Shown here: piece after piece, positions 53,209-63,300 of the stretch
Layout: the number at the start of each line of letters is the position of its first letter
How positions within the stretch are numbered: position 1 is the first letter of the stretch
Source of the DNA: Pectobacterium parmentieri
GTDB lineage: Bacteria > Pseudomonadota > Gammaproteobacteria > Enterobacterales > Enterobacteriaceae
Direction of reading: 5' to 3'
Assembly (NCBI RefSeq): GCF_001742145.1
Contig: NZ_CP015749.1
Coordinates: 3,844,001-3,908,000, forward strand
DNA: 64,000 bases
Notes under the pieces: generated by a model
The model's database searches: none
What the model saw: only the letters and a program-made list of their open reading frames with translations
What the model was told of the DNA's origin: nothing
Made by a program: the position numbers and the translations under genes

Positions 53209-55281
53209 TTACGCCGATGAAGGTTGGCGCAACACAATCGGTAAACCATTTTGAAAACGCTGGAGCCTGTCGCAAAGAAAGACAACCCTCAGCAGGCTAT
53301 CAACCTGCGGTTGGGGCTGTGCTAAATAGTGCGACAACGCGCGCTCAACAAGCGTTAGGCCCAGCTCATTGGCGGTTTTCATGGCGTGTTGCAACTGCTC
53401 TCTTTGCGTTGCGGTTAAATGCCGACGCCCGGTGCAGGCCTGTGTATCCAACACATCCAGGATCGGCTGACAAATCCGCTGTGCCAGCGTCATCGGTGGA
53501 CGCAGCACCGTTTTTTTCTGCTTCTTCTCAGCCAGCATGGTTTGGATATAACTGATAAAACCCAGCGCTTTCTTCTCACTTTTGATGGTCTGAAAATCCA
53601 GACAGAACGCCTTCACTATCCCGCTCTCCCTTACCAACAGAGAATAGGGTTGGAGATCGATATCATTCCCACGACGACGAGGCTGAACCAGCACCGCCAC
53701 AATCTCCCATTTTTGTTGAGTAGCCTGTTTGAGCCTGTCTATACGCTGGTGCTGCGCCTTTTTCCAGTTGAGGCTCAGGTGCAGCGCATTATTCGCGTCG
53801 TCAAATACTGGCCAGATGATACGCTGCTCTACCTCATGCCAGATCACGGGTTCATAGCGATGCATATGTAGCAACAGAGGCTGTGGGTAATCCTGATTCT
53901 CTTGCTCAAAATAGCGAGACAACTGCGACCAGTCGGCAATACCCGCCGTCGATTTGCACTGCGCATACGCAGCAGCAGGCCACGGTGTACCATCAAGGTT
54001 CGCGTAGCTTTCACCGCCAGCGGCCAATTTCCCGTCGTCAGAAAAACGCGGGTGGTGCAGCGTAAACGGGGCTCGCATGATGTACTCGCCCAACTGTTTC
54101 CACATAGCCTGACCCTGCCACACACCCTGCCGGCTGAACGTTACATCATGGCGATCGGCACGCGCTTGCGTGCAATGCAGTAATTGCTGATTTTCACTCT
54201 CCCAAAACGAAAAGGTCGCTCCTCGTGCCCCCCCCTCTGTCACCCACCACTGCGCCCCTAACGGCACAAGCGATAGTGCTTCAGGTTGTTGTTGATACTG
54301 CCGCCGCACCTGCCCACGCAGTAGCAGCAAGCGTTCGGGGCTCGCCTGCTCAAGCTGGAATAAATACGCCGACAGACGGGCAATAAACAGCAGGACATCA
54401 CGCTCTTCCAAACTGTAATGCCTATCCGCTAATAGGCTGACCTGCCCGCTCAGCGTGCGCAGGTAGCCCGCCAATCGCGGTAATCCTTCCGCACGAGCGG
54501 ACATATTCAGCAAATGAAGCTGTCGCGCGCTGCTTTTACTGATGTGCGACAGACCCTGATTCATAACGTCATGGATAAACGCATTCAGCATGGTAATCAG
54601 TGCCTGCTCATCGGCATTTAACGCCCTCTCACTCGATTCCTGAGCGAAGCAATCCTCTGGCCACGGCCAGACGCGCTGATTTTCGGCAAAGAGTCGGGCA
54701 ATGGTTGCAAGATGCAAGGCAGGCTGCTTCTCACGTAAGAAATCCGACAGCATGCCGGTCATCCCCGTTCCGGCCAGATAGATCACGGGGCTTTCCAGCG
54801 TTGGCAGATAAATTTTAAGCTGGTTTGGCAGCGACTCCGTCCTCACCGATTCTTCCGCCCACATTTGTACAAATCGCGCCGCCTGCCGCGTTTGCACTTT
54901 ACCGACCTGCTTCATTAAGACATCAGGATCAAGCCGTAAGATCTCAGCAAGCACGTCTATCTGTGGTGCTACCGTTTCCGCAGAGAGGACAGCCGCTTGC
55001 TCCGTCCCCCGTTCAGCATGGGTTTGTAACCACAGCACCGCCGCCAAAATGTGCTTACAGCAGCCGGTAGCCGGGCAATCGCACCGTGCAGTTTGTATCC
55101 CCTGCGCACCAAGCACCACCTGCTGACCATCGCTGGCAAAATGTCCTTCTTGCCCCGCGTCAGTCACCAACATCACCTTGTCGCCCGCCAGATCTTTTTT
55201 GGCTCGGCGTAGTAAACCCACATTGGCAAAAACGCTCAGCGCGTCTTCATCATAATTCAGGTAGAGGCGTTGCCAGCTCAT
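53209..55281 (-). CDS. yehQ: SWIM zinc-finger protein, YehQ-like
   Basis: 690 residues from the ATG at 55281 (GGAGGTG upstream). The N-terminal third holds a SWIM motif, CDCPATGCCKHILAAVL (~residues 68-84), of the CxCx(n)CxH type, which can bind DNA, RNA or protein. The rest is helical with Trp-rich segments and no recognised enzyme domain. Its start overlaps the stop of the VWA gene as ATGA. Last gene of the cluster; E. coli YehQ is the counterpart by position and motif. Function unknown. Confidence 0.85.
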   Translation of the reverse strand: MSWQRLYLNYDEDALSVFANVGLLRRAKKDLAGDKVMLVTDAGQEGHFASDGQQVVLGAQGIQTARCDCPATGCCKHILAAVLWLQTHAERGTEQAAVLSAETVAPQIDVLAEILRLDPDVLMKQVGKVQTRQAARFVQMWAEESVRTESLPNQLKIYLPTLESPVIYLAGTGMTGMLSDFLREKQPALHLATIARLFAENQRVWPWPEDCFAQESSERALNADEQALITMLNAFIHDVMNQGLSHISKSSARQLHLLNMSARAEGLPRLAGYLRTLSGQVSLLADRHYSLEERDVLLFIARLSAYLFQLEQASPERLLLLRGQVRRQYQQQPEALSLVPLGAQWWVTEGGARGATFSFWESENQQLLHCTQARADRHDVTFSRQGVWQGQAMWKQLGEYIMRAPFTLHHPRFSDDGKLAAGGESYANLDGTPWPAAAYAQCKSTAGIADWSQLSRYFEQENQDYPQPLLLHMHRYEPVIWHEVEQRIIWPVFDDANNALHLSLNWKKAQHQRIDRLKQATQQKWEIVAVLVQPRRRGNDIDLQPYSLLVRESGIVKAFCLDFQTIKSEKKALGFISYIQTMLAEKKQKKTVLRPPMTLAQRICQPILDVLDTQACTGRRHLTATQREQLQHAMKTANELGLTLVERALSHYLAQPQPQVDSLLRVVFLCDRLQRFQNGLPIVLRQPSSA

Positions 55282-56417
55282 CGCATCACCTCCGCCAACC
55301 ATTGCGCAAAATGCTCCGGCGTTAACGCGGCAACATGCATGCCGCGATCGGCCAATTTTTGCCCGATTGCCGCGTCGTAGACCGGGTGTGCCGCCTCATC
55401 CAGTGCCGCCAATCCTAACAGCGTGATTTGCTGGCTATGCATACGCTGCACACAACTGAGCAGGTGATTCAGTGCACCACCTTCTTCAAAATCACTGATT
55501 AACGCCACGATAGTACGTTTCGGATTTTGTACGTGCTGTTCGCAATACTGCATGGCCTTCGCAATATTCGTCCCGCCCCCGAGTTGCACCGTCATCAGCA
55601 CCTCGACCGGATCGTGGGCAAGATGCGACAAGTCCACGACCTGCGTATCAAACACGATTAAAGAAACCCGCACCGCAGGCAACGTCGCCAGAATGCTGGC
55701 GCAAACCGCCGCGTACATCACCGAACTGGACATCGAAGCGCTCTGGTCGACGCACAGAATGACATCCCACGGCATATGCCGCTGCATGCGCGAATTAAAA
55801 TGCGGTGTTTCAATCACCAGGCGCTGCTTCTCGCGATCAAAATGCTTAAGATTGGCCGCAATCGTGGCACGCCAGTCGAAATTTTGACTGCTGGCGATCG
55901 GCGAGCGTCGGAATCGATTACGGCGACCGGTAAGCGCGTTCGTAAAGGTCGGCCTCAGCGTGCGTAATATCTCATCAACCACCTTACGAATAATGTCACG
56001 TACCGCTTCACGCGTTTGTTCATTCATCCGGCCACGCAAACTCAGTAGCACCTTAGCCAGCGCTGGCGTAGGTTCCATGGCTTGCAGAGCTTGCGGATCG
56101 TTGAATAAATGCGTGATTTCATAGCGTTCAATCGCTTGTGACTGCATCCGTTCAAACGTGCTGCTGGGGAATAATTTACGCGCCTGATTGAGCCAATTCA
56201 CCGCCGTCAGTTGAGACTGATCCAAAGAACCGTGCCGCCCTCCTTCCTGCTTCAGACCACGGCGCTGATATTCACGGCGGTAGAGATAATCCAGTGTGCG
56301 TTCTACTTTCAGGTCCTGCGCATCAAATGCCGCCTTGCCTAATGCCTCATCGGCATAGTGGCCCAGAATCAAGCGCCAGCGTTTGCCATTTTTTTCTTTA
56401 TCGTCATGAGCGCTCAT
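55278..56417 (-). CDS. yehP: von Willebrand factor A-domain protein, YehP-like
   Basis: 379 residues from the ATG at 56417, whose A is the last base of the upstream stop (TGATG). The N-terminal half is helical and basic (NALTGRRNRFRRSP); the C-terminal half is a VWA domain with a complete MIDAS site: DQSASMSSS, the conserved Thr in LGGGTNIAKAM and the later Asp in VALISDFEEGG. Such VWA proteins often act with MoxR ATPases as metal-chelatase-like or chaperone pairs. Same length class as E. coli YehP (378). Confidence 0.88.
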   Translation of the reverse strand: MSAHDDKEKNGKRWRLILGHYADEALGKAAFDAQDLKVERTLDYLYRREYQRRGLKQEGGRHGSLDQSQLTAVNWLNQARKLFPSSTFERMQSQAIERYEITHLFNDPQALQAMEPTPALAKVLLSLRGRMNEQTREAVRDIIRKVVDEILRTLRPTFTNALTGRRNRFRRSPIASSQNFDWRATIAANLKHFDREKQRLVIETPHFNSRMQRHMPWDVILCVDQSASMSSSVMYAAVCASILATLPAVRVSLIVFDTQVVDLSHLAHDPVEVLMTVQLGGGTNIAKAMQYCEQHVQNPKRTIVALISDFEEGGALNHLLSCVQRMHSQQITLLGLAALDEAAHPVYDAAIGQKLADRGMHVAALTPEHFAQWLAEVMR

Positions 56418-58978
56418 CAAGCTGGGCCCTTCTCTTTCTCGTACCATGACAGTAAATCGTTTTCCGCTAGCTGTTGTTGCAGCCGCTGGTTTAACTGCAT
56501 CGTCTGTAGCATCTCCTGCTCCGTGAAGTCCGTTTGCCAAAGATGCATTTCCGGCTCAGAGAAGCCGCATTGCTCCGCAACATAGCTCGCTAACGTCGCA
56601 TTCTGCTTCGGTGTGAGTTGGCTGAAAGCAAAACGCAGGTCAGGCAACACATGCAGAAAACGATCGTCATCCCACTGCGAAATCAACATATTTAGCTTAT
56701 CGACTAAATGCGGTGTCTTGATGATTAGCTCAGGAACCGCGCGCATTAATCCCACGAAATAGCGCACCGCCGGCTCAGGATCGCTCCCCTGACTAAAGAC
56801 ACTCGATAGGTTGTCATCAAGGGCGCGCTCATCAATGTCGTCACCGAGATAGCGCAGCGCATCAACCGCCCCTTTTAATAACGGCACGTCCTTTAGCTCT
56901 GGGGAGATCTGCTGCAATTGGTGGTAAAAATCGCGACTGGCGGTGCTGGAAGGGTCGAGCGTAGGCATAAATTCAATCAGCTCACGCAGGGCAAGCAGTG
57001 CCGTAAAATGCGTTTCCTGCTGTGATTCATCGCCGGCCGTGATGGTCGGTAAACAAAACAATGCCTGCGGAACCAACGTAAACAAGAGTTGCGTTAATTC
57101 AGGCTGATTGCGTAAGCCAAGAAAATCACGCCCGCGCCATAGATGAATCAGGCTGTGCCCGCATTCAACGAGTGAATCTAAGCGAAAATCGTTGTGTATA
57201 TCGTCATGCAATAAACGAAATAGCCCGGCTAAACGCGACTGTAAACCCAATAGCGCCGCCTGAATCAGCACATGTACCGCATTTTTACTCGACCGATTCT
57301 GCCCTTGCTCCTCTAACTGTTTTTCCAGATAGACGACTTTATCGATGGCAATCGCTTCGAGCTGGCTACCCTTCTCCGAGAGCGCAATCAATCGCCCTTC
57401 GATCGACGGCGTCCACGCATAGTGCCACTCTTCAAATAGCAGATCGAGATTGTGACCGCCCAAAAAATCAGGGCCGTTACTGCGCGTCGCAAATCCGACT
57501 TCAAGGAAGCTCAGCAGATGAAGAAAGCGGCTGCGAGCACGATGCTGCGGGTTGCGATAGATATCCAAGCGGCTCTGTTTGACGAGCGTGTCATCAAGTT
57601 TAAAGCGGTGATATTTCGCTAACCGATAGGTTTCATCGACCAGCGGGGGCGTCGCACTGCCGGCCGGAATCTGTCCTAGCGCATAGCCGGAAAATGTTTT
57701 TTGGATCTCAAGCCACAGTTCACTCTGCGCATCATCAATACTGCCTTTGATAAAACTACTCTGTAGTCCATCCAGCAGATCGTAACGGCCAGGGCCGTCA
57801 TGCCCGCGCAATGCTGCAAGCTGAACATACTGCTCTACTGCATTTTTTACCGTGATATAGCTGGGAGGATCGTCAAAAGCTTTAGCACGGAGCATGCTGG
57901 CAACCTCAGACAAAAAACGCATCCCCATGTTATTACGATATTCCTGAGTCGTTAGCGGCGGCAACGCCTTTTCCGCCCGCCGATCGCTCCGTTGCGCCAT
58001 GAGCATTTTCCAGCTTCGCTGGTAGTAAGCGGGCGCAGGCATGCCGGATGCATATCCATTGAGCGCATCTAATCTGTCAAAGCTATAGCGAATCAGCCAC
58101 GCGTGATCTTTTTCTGCCTGCTTAAGCTGTTTTTGGTACTGCTTTTGCGCGGCATCCGTGAAAACATTGAATGACTTACCGTCATGAGACAACCCTTCGA
58201 GCAGCGCCAGAGAATGAAAACCACCCGTGACGACCAGAATTTTCCCCGTCGGGTTTTCAGCACGGACCTGCATGATAGCGGCAAGCATATGTGCCTCACG
58301 CTGCGCGGAACCTTCAGCCTCCAAAACCTGAGGCTCATAATCCAGTCGTGCCAGCGCACACCAAACCAGCGTATCGCGGAAAAGCTGCTGCCAGTCGCTC
58401 AGTGCCTCAATCGAGCGTAATTCAAATAAATGTTCCCATAAATCATCGTGATCGCGGCAATAGCATTTCTTAGCGAGTGCTGAAATAAACTGGCTGTGGG
58501 CGAGATAGCGTTCTGCTTGCAGGCTTTGGCTGACATCATCCTGACGTTCCTCAATCGTGATTTGTTCAACCCACGGCAAATCAATAAAACGCAATGCCGC
58601 GCGGTGTTGATGCCCGGCGTGCAGAGCCACCCATTCGGGCGAGTAGTCACAGAAAGGGAAAAAAGCGCTACGCGTAGCCGTTTGCGGCGTTTCACCGTCT
58701 TGCGGCTCACGGGATTGAACGTCGGCCTGTCCCATCACCGCGATGGGAGGCTTCGCGTCAGGGTGAAGCAAATCAGGCAATAAGTGATTAAAACTGACCG
58801 GTGCCTCAATCAGGATGTGATCGGGATGGATATCTTCAATCAATGACAGCAGACCATAGGCACAAGCAGGGCTATGGTGGCGCACCGGCGCGAAATAGAT
58901 CTGCTGCGACTGCAAAAAATCCCATGTTGCCAGCGCCTGTTTCATCCGTGCGGGCAGTACGATGTTCGAGAGACTCAC
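56417..58978 (-). CDS. yehM: DUF5682 protein, YehM-like
   Basis: 853 residues, no signal peptide. The N-terminal domain has YFAPVRHHSPACAYGLLSLI, DHILIEAPVSFNHLLPDL, QREAHMLAAIMQV and ILVVTGGFHSLALLEG. Paired His and Glu residues in this order recall the TraB/TIKI/ChaN-like metal-dependent hydrolase fold, so an enzymatic role is possible (inference). The C-terminal two thirds are helical with leucine-rich repeats of ~40 residues. Translationally coupled to the VWA gene. The E. coli counterpart YehM is shorter. Confidence 0.82.
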   Translation of the reverse strand: MSLSNIVLPARMKQALATWDFLQSQQIYFAPVRHHSPACAYGLLSLIEDIHPDHILIEAPVSFNHLLPDLLHPDAKPPIAVMGQADVQSREPQDGETPQTATRSAFFPFCDYSPEWVALHAGHQHRAALRFIDLPWVEQITIEERQDDVSQSLQAERYLAHSQFISALAKKCYCRDHDDLWEHLFELRSIEALSDWQQLFRDTLVWCALARLDYEPQVLEAEGSAQREAHMLAAIMQVRAENPTGKILVVTGGFHSLALLEGLSHDGKSFNVFTDAAQKQYQKQLKQAEKDHAWLIRYSFDRLDALNGYASGMPAPAYYQRSWKMLMAQRSDRRAEKALPPLTTQEYRNNMGMRFLSEVASMLRAKAFDDPPSYITVKNAVEQYVQLAALRGHDGPGRYDLLDGLQSSFIKGSIDDAQSELWLEIQKTFSGYALGQIPAGSATPPLVDETYRLAKYHRFKLDDTLVKQSRLDIYRNPQHRARSRFLHLLSFLEVGFATRSNGPDFLGGHNLDLLFEEWHYAWTPSIEGRLIALSEKGSQLEAIAIDKVVYLEKQLEEQGQNRSSKNAVHVLIQAALLGLQSRLAGLFRLLHDDIHNDFRLDSLVECGHSLIHLWRGRDFLGLRNQPELTQLLFTLVPQALFCLPTITAGDESQQETHFTALLALRELIEFMPTLDPSSTASRDFYHQLQQISPELKDVPLLKGAVDALRYLGDDIDERALDDNLSSVFSQGSDPEPAVRYFVGLMRAVPELIIKTPHLVDKLNMLISQWDDDRFLHVLPDLRFAFSQLTPKQNATLASYVAEQCGFSEPEMHLWQTDFTEQEMLQTMQLNQRLQQQLAENDLLSWYEKEKGPA

Positions 58979-59033
58979 TGGCGCGTTTCCTCATGAAAAG
59001 AGTCCGTGAAGTAATCGGTAACAATGGGCTACA

Positions 59034-59152
59034 GCCTAATGCCGATCGTTCAAAAGCCGAGATACACGGAGCGACCACAGGGAGAGGTGTCCCTGCGGGA
59101 ACCTCATCCCTGTGTTTCTCCTACTATGAGGCTTAAGTGACCAGCATTAGGC
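59034..59152. repeat. MITE-like palindromic element within the yeh cluster
   Basis: 119 bp bounded by perfect 9-bp inverted repeats GCCTAATGC / GCATTAGGC, with a strong internal hairpin at 59076-59114 (CACAGGGA...TCCCTGTG with inner GAGGTGTCCC/GGGAACCTC pairing). It fills most of the 181-bp gap between the DUF5682 and ATPase genes. Confidence 0.65.
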
Positions 59153-59159
59153 CACGGCC

Positions 59160-60269
59160 TTACTTCCAAAACAGTCGTGAGGCATCATAAAACGCTTTCC
59201 AGTCGTCGCTGCTTTTTGCCCGTTCCCGCGCGACGTTATCCACGTAGTAGCGCATACGTTTCGCATCATCAGGGTTATCTTTTAACACCACGCCGATAAT
59301 CTGGCGTGCGATGGCGCCCGCATTCAGCGTGCTATCGCCCAAATAATGCGCCTCAAGCGCGGAGGCATAGGCAATATTGACGGCTTCCGCACTCGACATC
59401 ACCGCATCCGGCGTTTTGATGCTGCCACCGTCGCGCGTATTGCCGGAGCGAAGTTCCTGGAATGTGGTCACCAGCAGTTCAATGACGCTCGGTGGCACAG
59501 TGACAAGCGCAGCCAGTTCGCCCAGTTCACGCGTAAGCTGTGTTTGAATCAACTCGATCTCGAATTCAGGATCTTGAATCGGCCTCACGGTTTCAAAGTT
59601 AAAGCGCCGTTTTAATGCCGCTGACATTTCGTGTACGCCGCGATCGCGCAAGTTCGCCGTGCCAATCAGGTTAAAACCGGGTTTGGCGCTGATCCGCCCT
59701 TGATCACCCATTTCAGGGATCATCAACTGTTTTTCAGACATCAGCGAAACCAGAATATCCTGTATTTCCGGCGGACAGCGGGTGATTTCCTCAAAACGAA
59801 CAATCCTGCCCTGCATCATCCCCTGATAGAGCGGTGAACCGATCAGCGCCCGCTCGGTGGGACCTTCAGCAAGCAACAGCGCATAGTTCCATGAATACTT
59901 GATATGGTCTTCGGTTGTTCCCGCAGTGCCTTGAATCGTCAGGCCAGAATCACCCGAGATAGCCGCTGCAAACAGCTCAGACAGCATAGATTTTGCCGTT
60001 CCGGGTTCACCAACCAGCATCAATCCCTGTTTCCCCAGCAGCGTCACGATTGCGCGATCGACCAGCGCATTATCGCCAAAAAACTTCGCAGAGATCCCTA
60101 AGGTCTCGTCACCTAAAATAAACTGGCGCACAGCACGAGGCGAGCGCAGCCACCCCTGCGGCTTAGGGTTATTTTCGTCCGCTTTAGCCAGGCGCGCTAA
60201 TTCATCCGCAAAGCGAATTTCGGCATGCTGACGCAGCACATTGCTGGCCGTCGATGGGTGTTTTTCCAT
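59160..60269 (-). CDS. yehL: MoxR-family AAA+ ATPase, YehL-like
   Basis: 369 residues from the ATG at 60269; a GTG at 60290 lacks a ribosome-binding site. AAA+ features: Walker A VGEPGTAKSMLSELFAAAI, pre-sensor loop GTTEDHIKYSWNYAL, Walker B-like VRFEEITRCPPEIQD, sensor 1 NLIGTANLRDRGVHEMS and arginine-rich ALKRRFNFETV. MoxR ATPases work with VWA proteins to remodel or metallate targets. It sits between the DUF4132 and DUF5682 genes, as in the E. coli yehI-L-M-P-Q cluster. Confidence 0.9.
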   Translation of the reverse strand: MEKHPSTASNVLRQHAEIRFADELARLAKADENNPKPQGWLRSPRAVRQFILGDETLGISAKFFGDNALVDRAIVTLLGKQGLMLVGEPGTAKSMLSELFAAAISGDSGLTIQGTAGTTEDHIKYSWNYALLLAEGPTERALIGSPLYQGMMQGRIVRFEEITRCPPEIQDILVSLMSEKQLMIPEMGDQGRISAKPGFNLIGTANLRDRGVHEMSAALKRRFNFETVRPIQDPEFEIELIQTQLTRELGELAALVTVPPSVIELLVTTFQELRSGNTRDGGSIKTPDAVMSSAEAVNIAYASALEAHYLGDSTLNAGAIARQIIGVVLKDNPDDAKRMRYYVDNVARERAKSSDDWKAFYDASRLFWK

Positions 60270-60338
60270 GTTCGTGTCTCTGTTCGCCACAAAATAATGA
60301 ACGAAGCCGGCACAGTGCGTACCGGCTCCATAAGCGGA

Positions 60339-63300
60339 TTACCAAGGCGTTTTGCTTTCCCAGTCGGCATCGTATCCTGAGCAGGCCAGTGCGACTTTCA
60401 GATAATCGGCATAGCTTTCTGCCAGTAAGATAGGGGGAACGTCCTGCAATGCCAGGTTATTGCGATCCCAGTAATTTTGCTGATTTTTCTCAAAGCTCAA
60501 ATCAAACAACACCGCTGGAATGTTTTCTTCTGGCACGTAGCTGCCGCTAAATCCAATATTCACGTACAAATCCAGGCTACTGAAATGCTTGTAATAATGA
60601 CCAAACGACCCACCATCTTCCGCTGGCGCACGCTGATATCCCATCTTGGTTAAGACGCCGCGCAGCGTGAACGTATCAGTCAGCCACCCTTTTCTATCCT
60701 CAATTTCAACCTGTTTAAGATCGAGTTCTGGCACGGTGTTCACCATCTGCGAGAATAAAAATGTCACTTTATAGTCGTTAAAATGCGCAATCCAGGCTTC
60801 ACGCGTGTCGTTATCCACCACCGCAGCATGAGCAAGCTGAATCACCGTACCGCTTGATAATTCAACCTCATCATCTTCAAGATTAATTAAGCAACCGTCA
60901 TCCGTTGGCCTGAAGGTATTGAGCACCTGCCCATCCTTTATTTCTTGCCACACTAAACGCTCAATCAGCGGGCGCATCACCGGGTGAATCATGATGTAAG
61001 TCTGCCAGTCTTCACTTGACCATTGGCGCTGGGCACACATCGATTCATACAAACGTGCAGTTTGGAGATCAATTATCTGCTTCAACTCTTTTTTGCTCGA
61101 CGAGAACAGCTTTTTCGCGTCTTTTATCTGCTCTTCATTATCCGTTTTACGAGCCGCAGGCAGTGCTTTAATTTCTTTCCCTTCTGGGTTCAGGAGCACC
61201 AACCGTTGCTTACTGTCCATACGAGCGGTAAAAGTCCTCTCGCCGTACTCCAGCACCAACGTTCCCGTTTCATCCATCCCGGCAGTGGGGATCGTGCGGT
61301 CAGCCAACTCATCGGCACTCCAGCCATTGCGATCGGCAATCTCTTTGACTAATTCGCGCGCCTTTTCCTGAATCGCTGCAGTACGGTAGCGACGTGACAG
61401 TGAGAGTAACAGTTGGATAATGATCGGATCGTCGCTAACTGCCACCGCGCAAATCATCGCCTCAATCTGTGAACGACGCGGATAATGGTCGCGCATATAA
61501 TTTCGTAATGCAGAGACGGCAACATGGCCTTCAATATGGCTCGTCAACGCCAGCATGCCTTTCTCACTGATTGCGGAGCCTAAATAGCGCCGCAAGACTT
61601 CATGCTTTATTTCTTCGGTCACCTGCTCCAGCGTGTAATTCTCATACTTTTGGTAATATTCAGGATAACGTTCAAGATAATATTGATAGTTCTTTAAACG
61701 TCCTGGTGCCTCTTTATGCGCTTCCAACATCGCATCTTCCAGCGATGGGTTTTTTACATCCTGCGCGATAAACGTGTGTAAAATAAAATGCCCCAGTTTA
61801 TGCTGGCTCTCTTTAGCTAATGAACCGACATAACGCTGTAATAACGCGTTACCTGTAGGCGCTTTTAATTTTACTGCCAGGATTATCCACCATTTAATGA
61901 TGTCAGCATCGACGGCCTTGCCGTTTTCCCATTTCAATGGCGGTATCACGCTATAGTCAAACCAGCTCATGCTCGCAGGAGGGTTCGCCTTCAACCCCTT
62001 CAAGGCTTCTTCGCGCAGTATTTTTTCTGATAAATAAGGCGAAATGTCTTCACCAAACTGCTCCAATGCCGCCAACAAAGCGGCACGTACCGTTTCTCTT
62101 TTTTCTTTCTTTAACAATGCATAAAGCGGAGCGATGCTGTCTTTATTTTTTATACGCGCCAGCCACTCGATCGTGGTAATACGGATTTCTTGTTTCGCGG
62201 AGTGCAAACTTTCCTGTGCATTCACATGCACATTTGGCAATTTTTCAAGCAATTGCTGCGCACTCACGCGGAACGTTTTATTTTCACCTAATGCCAATTC
62301 CATAATTCGGGGAATAAATTGTGCGGGGATGGTAGGGAACTTACCAAGCAACTCGAAAGCATGGCCTAATTCAAATTGTCTATATTTGTTTTCGCTCTTA
62401 TTCGGCAACAGCCCCAGCGCTTCGGCAATATATTCTGGGTATTGAGAGAAAAAAGGCCAAAGCTGTTCCGGCTTAGGGAAGAGTTTCAACCCATCGTTAT
62501 AGGATTCTAAACATAGCTTGGCGACTTCCCGAGCAGGATCACGGCATGCCAGTTTCTGCAAAACACTTTCAATCTGCCGTAATTCCAATCCAGCAAGAAC
62601 ATGAGCTGGCGCTTCATTTTCTATTCGGGTGGTGCTTAAATTAACGTTACCATGCTCGTTGCCGAAAATAACTCTCATCGCATGATAAAGGGTAAATTCA
62701 GGAAGATTGCTAATGCGTTTTTTATATTTAATAACATTAGCCTCTTCACTAGATAGAGGTGTCGCATTATTCCCCAAATTAAGTCTATCGACTAAATAAC
62801 GGCAGCGATCAGCGCTAATTCCTTTTATTTCATTATAATAATTCTGCGCCCATTTATATTTATGCTTGCTCGATTTATTTTCTTCTATTTCTTTTTCTGC
62901 ATTTATTTTTGCTTTTTCCACCATCTCGACCAAGTTTTCGATAAGAATGTCTTTTGCACTTTCAGGCAATGGCGTATCGGCAAGCAGCGTTAGCTCAGGT
63001 AAATCAGGAAGTTCAATATTTTTTGCCGTATCAACAACGCCAAAACGCGTAATGGCACTTTCGATACTTTTTATCACTGCCTTACTTTTTTCCAACTGCA
63101 ACGCATGCTCTAAAATATCTTTATTTTCACCCTGACGGGCAAAGAGATCGGCGGCCTGAGATCGCTGTTTTGGCGTACCATTAAACAGGATATCACTCAG
63201 ATGCATTTTAACATCGCTAGCAGGGAGAATATTCAGCAGCGGTTCCGCTTCATTGCGTACCGTTTTTCGTTGTTCCAGCGCTAATTTAACAATGACATCC

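Noticed and set aside
53036..53555. Plus-strand frames of 72 and 147 codons near the end of the SWIM gene
   Set aside because: They overlap the 3' end of the SWIM-protein gene in antisense and lack protein-like composition.
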